From JBAOHV01 sp963714875 (GTDB lineage: Bacteria; Actinomycetota; Acidimicrobiia; Acidimicrobiales; Microtrichaceae), in the NCBI GenBank assembly GCA_963714875.1, contig CAVQQI010000011.1, positions 62,001 through 126,000 on the forward strand: 64,000 nucleotides of DNA, given 5' to 3'. Numbering within the stretch: the first letter of the stretch is position 1; each line of letters begins with the position of its first letter. A program made the translations under genes and the position numbers. The notes beneath the pieces were generated by a model. The model was given only the letters and a program-made list of their open reading frames with translations. It searched no databases and was not told the DNA's origin. Shown piece by piece: positions 62,161-64,000 of this stretch.

Positions 62161-64000
62161 ATGGCCACAGCAATCCGCGTCGAGGCGCCCGTGGGCGACG
62201 ACGATGCAAAGACCATCTCGTTCGAGACGGGCAAACTCGCCCCGCTCGCAGGTGGTGCAGTGCTCGCCGGACTCGGCGAGACCCGCATCCTGATGACCGC
62301 GACCGCGGCGGGACATGTCCGCGAGGGCATCGACTTCTTCCCGCTCACCGTCGACATCGAGGAGCGCATGTACGCAGCGGGGAAGATCCCCGGATCGTTC
62401 TTCCGTCGTGAGGGCCGTGCGCCCGAGTCCGCGATCCTGACCTGTCGGCTGATCGACCGGCCGCTGCGCCCGTCGTTCCCGTCGGACTTCCGCAACGAGG
62501 TCCACGTCGTGGGCACCGTGTTCGGCGCCGATCAGCTCAACCCCTACGACGTGTTGGCGATCAACGGTGCCTCCGCAGCGCTGATGATCTCCGACATCCC
62601 CTTCTCGGGCCCCATCGGCGCCGTGCGGTTGGCCTACAGCGCCACCGGCGAGTGGATCCCGCACCCCACGTACGAAGAGGGCGACGAGTCCACGTTCGAG
62701 ATCGTCGTCGCCGGGCGCAAGCTCGACAACGGCGATGTCGCGGTCATGATGGTCGAGGCCGGCGGCACCGAAGCTGCTTGGAGCCTCTACGAGGGTGGCG
62801 CTCCGAAGGTCGACGAGGCGGCGCTGGCCACAGCGTTGAACGAGTCGAAGCGGTGGATCTCCGACATCATCGACCTCCAGCAGCAGCTGGCCGACGCCGT
62901 CATCGCCGAGAAGGGCGACCCGGGCGTCATGGACTACACCGCGCAGGTCGACTACAGCGAGGACACCTACGCAGAGGTGAAGAGCCTCGGCGGCGAGCGT
63001 ATCGCCGAGATCATGCAGATCGCCGACAAGGCCGAGCGTCAGGCCGCCGAAGGCGCGCTGCGCGACGAGCTCGTCGAGCGCATCGTCCCCGGTCTGGTCG
63101 AAGCAGCGGTCACCGCCGGCACCCCTGCGGAGGACGCGACCAAGCTCGCGACCAAGCACGTCAAGAGCGCGTTCAGGTCCCTGTCCAAGGCCACCGTCCG
63201 GTCCCGCATCGTGAACGAGGGCGCCCGCATCGACGGTCGCGGTCTGCGCGATCTGCGCACGGTCACCGCCGAGGTCGGGGTCATCCCGACCGCTCACGGC
63301 ACCGGCCTGTTCCAGCGTGGCGACACCCAGGTGCTGAACGTGGCGACGCTGGGCATGGCGAAGATGGACCAGATGATCGACGGCATCGATCCGGTCACCC
63401 GCAAGCGCTACCTGCACCACTACAACTTCCCGCCGTTCTCCACCGGCGAACCCGGCTTCATGCGCGGCCCGAAGCGCCGTGAGATCGGCCACGGTGCCCT
63501 CGCCGAGCGGGCCCTGTTCCCCTTGGTGCCCTCGCTCGAGGAGTTCCCCTACACGATCCGACTGGTGTCCGAGGTGTTGGCCTCCAACGGCTCGTCCTCG
63601 ATGGCGTCGGTCTGTGGCTCGACGCTGTCCATGATGGACGCCGGTGTTCCGCTGCGGGCGCCGGTCGCTGGCATCGCCATGGGTCTCATCCACGCAGATG
63701 ACAAGTACGTCACCCTGACCGACATCCTCGGTGCCGAGGATGCCTTCGGCGACATGGACTTCAAGGTTGCCGGCACGTCGGAGTTCATCACTGCGCTCCA
63801 GCTCGATACCAAGATCGACGGCATTCCCGCCGATGTGCTCGCAGGAGCGCTGGACCAGGCTCGTGAGGCCCGCCTCTCGATCCTCGAGACCATGGCCGGC
63901 GCCATCGCCGAGCCCCGACCCGAGGTCGCCGAGACCGCACCGAAGATCATCAGCTTCGAGATCCCGATCGACAAGATCGGCGAGGTCATCGGCCCCAAGG
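62161..64000 (+). CDS. pnp: Polyribonucleotide nucleotidyltransferase, partial (3' end beyond window)
   Basis: The first 613 codons of PNPase, a 3'-5' phosphorolytic exoribonuclease. The first RNase PH core runs to about residue 240 (YAAGKIPGSFFRREGRAPE; TCRLIDRPLRPSFP). A helical domain follows, then the second core from about 355 (NEGARIDGRGLRDLR, TGLFQRGDTQVL, LHHYNFPPFSTGE, SEVLASNGSSSMASVCG). The catalytic Asp region is GDMDFKVAGTSEF. The window ends inside the KH domain (IDKIGEVIGPK). The C-terminal S1 domain is outside. Confidence 0.95.
   Translation, partial: MATAIRVEAPVGDDDAKTISFETGKLAPLAGGAVLAGLGETRILMTATAAGHVREGIDFFPLTVDIEERMYAAGKIPGSFFRREGRAPESAILTCRLIDRPLRPSFPSDFRNEVHVVGTVFGADQLNPYDVLAINGASAALMISDIPFSGPIGAVRLAYSATGEWIPHPTYEEGDESTFEIVVAGRKLDNGDVAVMMVEAGGTEAAWSLYEGGAPKVDEAALATALNESKRWISDIIDLQQQLADAVIAEKGDPGVMDYTAQVDYSEDTYAEVKSLGGERIAEIMQIADKAERQAAEGALRDELVERIVPGLVEAAVTAGTPAEDATKLATKHVKSAFRSLSKATVRSRIVNEGARIDGRGLRDLRTVTAEVGVIPTAHGTGLFQRGDTQVLNVATLGMAKMDQMIDGIDPVTRKRYLHHYNFPPFSTGEPGFMRGPKRREIGHGALAERALFPLVPSLEEFPYTIRLVSEVLASNGSSSMASVCGSTLSMMDAGVPLRAPVAGIAMGLIHADDKYVTLTDILGAEDAFGDMDFKVAGTSEFITALQLDTKIDGIPADVLAGALDQAREARLSILETMAGAIAEPRPEVAETAPKIISFEIPIDKIGEVIGPK

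Overview
The window is 64 kb of high-GC DNA, almost fully coding. It looks like a chromosomal housekeeping segment of an actinobacterium. The gene order is the one known from Actinomycetota: coaD, a SepIVA-like gene, DUF177, rpmF, acpP, rnc, an Fpg-like gene, smc, ftsY, ffh, rpsP, KH, rimM, trmD, rplS, yraN, comM, dprA, xerC, whiG, an M23-like gene, rpsB, tsf, pyrH, frr, cdsA, dxr, rseP, ispG, proS, rimP, nusA, infB, rbfA, truB, ribF, rpsO, pnp. Promoters of the TANNNT type only 6-10 nt before start codons and the lack of lepB/rnhB after rplS fit a deep-branching class. Acidimicrobiia is my best guess, made from gene content without any database search.

Layout. 1-6.9 kb: sugar and lipid accessory metabolism (galK and galT on minus; a Gfo/Idh/MocA dehydrogenase with nagA; an alpha/beta hydrolase with an alpha-methylacyl-CoA racemase; a PIG-L deacetylase with a small membrane protein). 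7.3-10 kb, minus strand: GTP-type PEP carboxykinase, a cold-shock-like protein and ribosomal protein L28. 10.1-19.1 kb: a DhaL-like protein, recG, rsmD and coaD, a septation-type coiled-coil protein, DUF177, L32, ACP, RNase III and a degenerate Fpg. 19.2-28.6 kb: smc, a minus-strand moxR/DUF58/von Willebrand module, then ftsY and ffh. 28.8-31.6 kb: the S16-to-L19 translation cluster and yraN. 31.6-37.5 kb: competence and recombination genes, a WhiG-type sigma factor and a degenerate LytM protein. 37.7-49.4 kb: S2, EF-Ts, UMP kinase, RRF, CDP-DAG synthase, two MEP-pathway genes around a site-2 protease, and prolyl-tRNA synthetase. 48.8-64 kb: the rimP-nusA-infB and rbfA-truB-ribF transcription/translation genes, rpsO and a truncated pnp. 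A minus-strand pair (a DUF4012 membrane protein and a secreted Thr-rich protein) is inserted between infB and rbfA.

Caveat: at least eighteen single-base indels, mostly one extra G or C in a short homopolymer, break conserved genes (smc seven times; also recG, DUF177, a vWA gene, dprA, whiG, rpsB, cdsA, the DUF4012 gene and the secreted-protein gene). Essential genes such as rpsB, smc and cdsA cannot all be dead, so I read these as assembly errors and annotate each locus as one gene with the suspected shift stated. I found no CRISPR array, insertion sequence, prophage, tRNA or rRNA, and no clear novel multi-gene system. The most interesting items are the degenerate enzyme paralogs, the leaderless promoter set, the rimP leader hairpin and the infB/rbfA insertion.
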